A stretch of 6,801 nucleotides of DNA. Origin: an uncultured Eubacteriales bacterium. Lineage in GTDB: Bacteria > Bacillota > Clostridia > Peptostreptococcales > Anaerovoracaceae. The notes under the pieces are model-generated. The model had not been told where the DNA came from, searched no databases, and saw only the letters and a list, made by a program, of their open reading frames with translations. Where the stretch lies: NCBI GenBank assembly GCA_959021945.1, contig CAUEYG010000082.1:1-6801 (forward strand), read 5' to 3'. How positions within the stretch are numbered: position 1 is the stretch's first letter; each line of letters begins with the position of its first letter. Below, piece by piece: positions 6,260 to 6,801 of this stretch. A program made the translations under genes and the position numbers.

Positions 6260-6801
6260 ATGCGTAAGTTTTTTAGATATATTGCTATGATTCTAACCTG
6301 CATGATGCTGTTTGGCCTGAGCGCCAGCACTGTGTCTGCCAGGACATGGTCTTTTGGAACAAGCGGCCAAGGACAAAACCCCTTTACACCCAGAGGATAT
6401 TTAGTGGATACGGATAAGGGGCGCCACTGGCTCAGCAGCCCCTTTAACAACAGCGGACCTGTGGTGAAATACAGCGGTGTAAAAAATGGTGTCGATTATC
6501 TGGAGGCAAAAAAAAGCGATGGATCTAACTATACCTTTTATGCCATGACAGATCGAAATCCATGGCCGCGAAACACAAACAGCATTGCTTACGGAAAAAA
6601 GTATTTGTTTGCCTACAAAAATGGAGAGCGGATTTCTAATTTTAACGATTATGTCCAAGCTCCGGCGAAACGTGCTGATAAGGTGGATCCGTCAGGGAAT
6701 GGAACATGTTACGCCTTTGAAATCAAGGGCTTTGAGCTGGAACCAGGATGCCAATATGAATTTGGATTCCTGAGAGGTATGCAGGCCAACAATGGGATCA
6801 C
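6260..6801 (+). CDS. Secreted protein of unknown function, 3' end beyond window
   Basis: An open frame of 180 codons runs from the ATG at 6260 to the window edge without a stop, so the gene is incomplete on the right. A clear Sec signal peptide is present at residues 1-27: MRKFF start, hydrophobic core, and a likely cut after STVSA-adjacent residues, before RTWSFGTS. The mature part is rich in Gly, Asn and aromatic residues (NPFTPRGYLVD, KGRHWLSSPF, KYLFAYKNGERISNF) and looks beta-rich. Near the edge, GFELEPGCQYEFGFLRG (157-173) reads like a strand-turn-strand unit of a surface domain. Two cysteines (C150, C164) in the mature part could form a disulfide. I do not recognise the family. Good ribosome binding site, signal peptide and uninterrupted frame make the gene itself convincing. 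It is divergent from the Ig-like surface gene with 57 bp between start codons, which suggests joint regulation and a shared envelope role. Confidence 0.85.
   Translation, partial: MRKFFRYIAMILTCMMLFGLSASTVSARTWSFGTSGQGQNPFTPRGYLVDTDKGRHWLSSPFNNSGPVVKYSGVKNGVDYLEAKKSDGSNYTFYAMTDRNPWPRNTNSIAYGKKYLFAYKNGERISNFNDYVQAPAKRADKVDPSGNGTCYAFEIKGFELEPGCQYEFGFLRGMQANNGI

Noticed and set aside
6585..6773. 62-codon plus-strand open frame near the right edge
   Set aside because: It overlaps out of frame with the signal-peptide-bearing gene starting at 6260, which has a good ribosome binding site.

Overview
The window looks like chromosomal DNA of a low-to-mid GC Gram-positive anaerobe, most likely class Clostridia. 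The grounds are AGGAGG-type ribosome binding sites, tightly packed or coupled genes, Gram-positive style secreted and membrane-anchored proteins, and the style of the protein sequences. No RNA gene, CRISPR array, insertion sequence or phage gene is visible.

Layout. (1) Bases 1-972 hold the 3' part of a periplasmic-binding-protein-like ABC transporter solute receptor (iron-siderophore/corrinoid type). Its first 75 bases do not read through in one frame. (2) Bases 985-5514 hold three very closely spaced plus-strand genes: a MoxR-family AAA+ ATPase, a DUF58 membrane protein and a large multi-pass transglutaminase-core protein with a DUF4129-like cytosolic tail. This trio is a known conserved bacterial set whose biochemical role is poorly defined. 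(3) Bases 5495-6202, minus strand, encode a secreted, C-terminally membrane-anchored protein with one Ig-like (Big_5) domain; its 3' end overlaps the transglutaminase gene tail to tail by 20 bp. (4) From 6260 to the right edge an unrecognised secreted protein runs out of the window. It is divergent from the Ig-like gene, with a 57-bp shared upstream region.

How the parts may fit. The receptor gene ends only 12 bp before the MoxR start, so it probably shares a transcript with the trio, and two exported surface proteins lie directly downstream. All products except the MoxR ATPase are predicted to be at or outside the membrane. One inference is a cell-envelope module in which MoxR/DUF58/transglutaminase-like proteins assemble or remodel a surface uptake apparatus. 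The most notable sequence feature is that the transglutaminase-like protein lacks the catalytic cysteine (Asp in its place, with Glu in place of the triad Asp), and the DUF58 protein also lacks a proper MIDAS metal site. The trio may therefore be a non-enzymatic, scaffold-like version. This remains a hypothesis.
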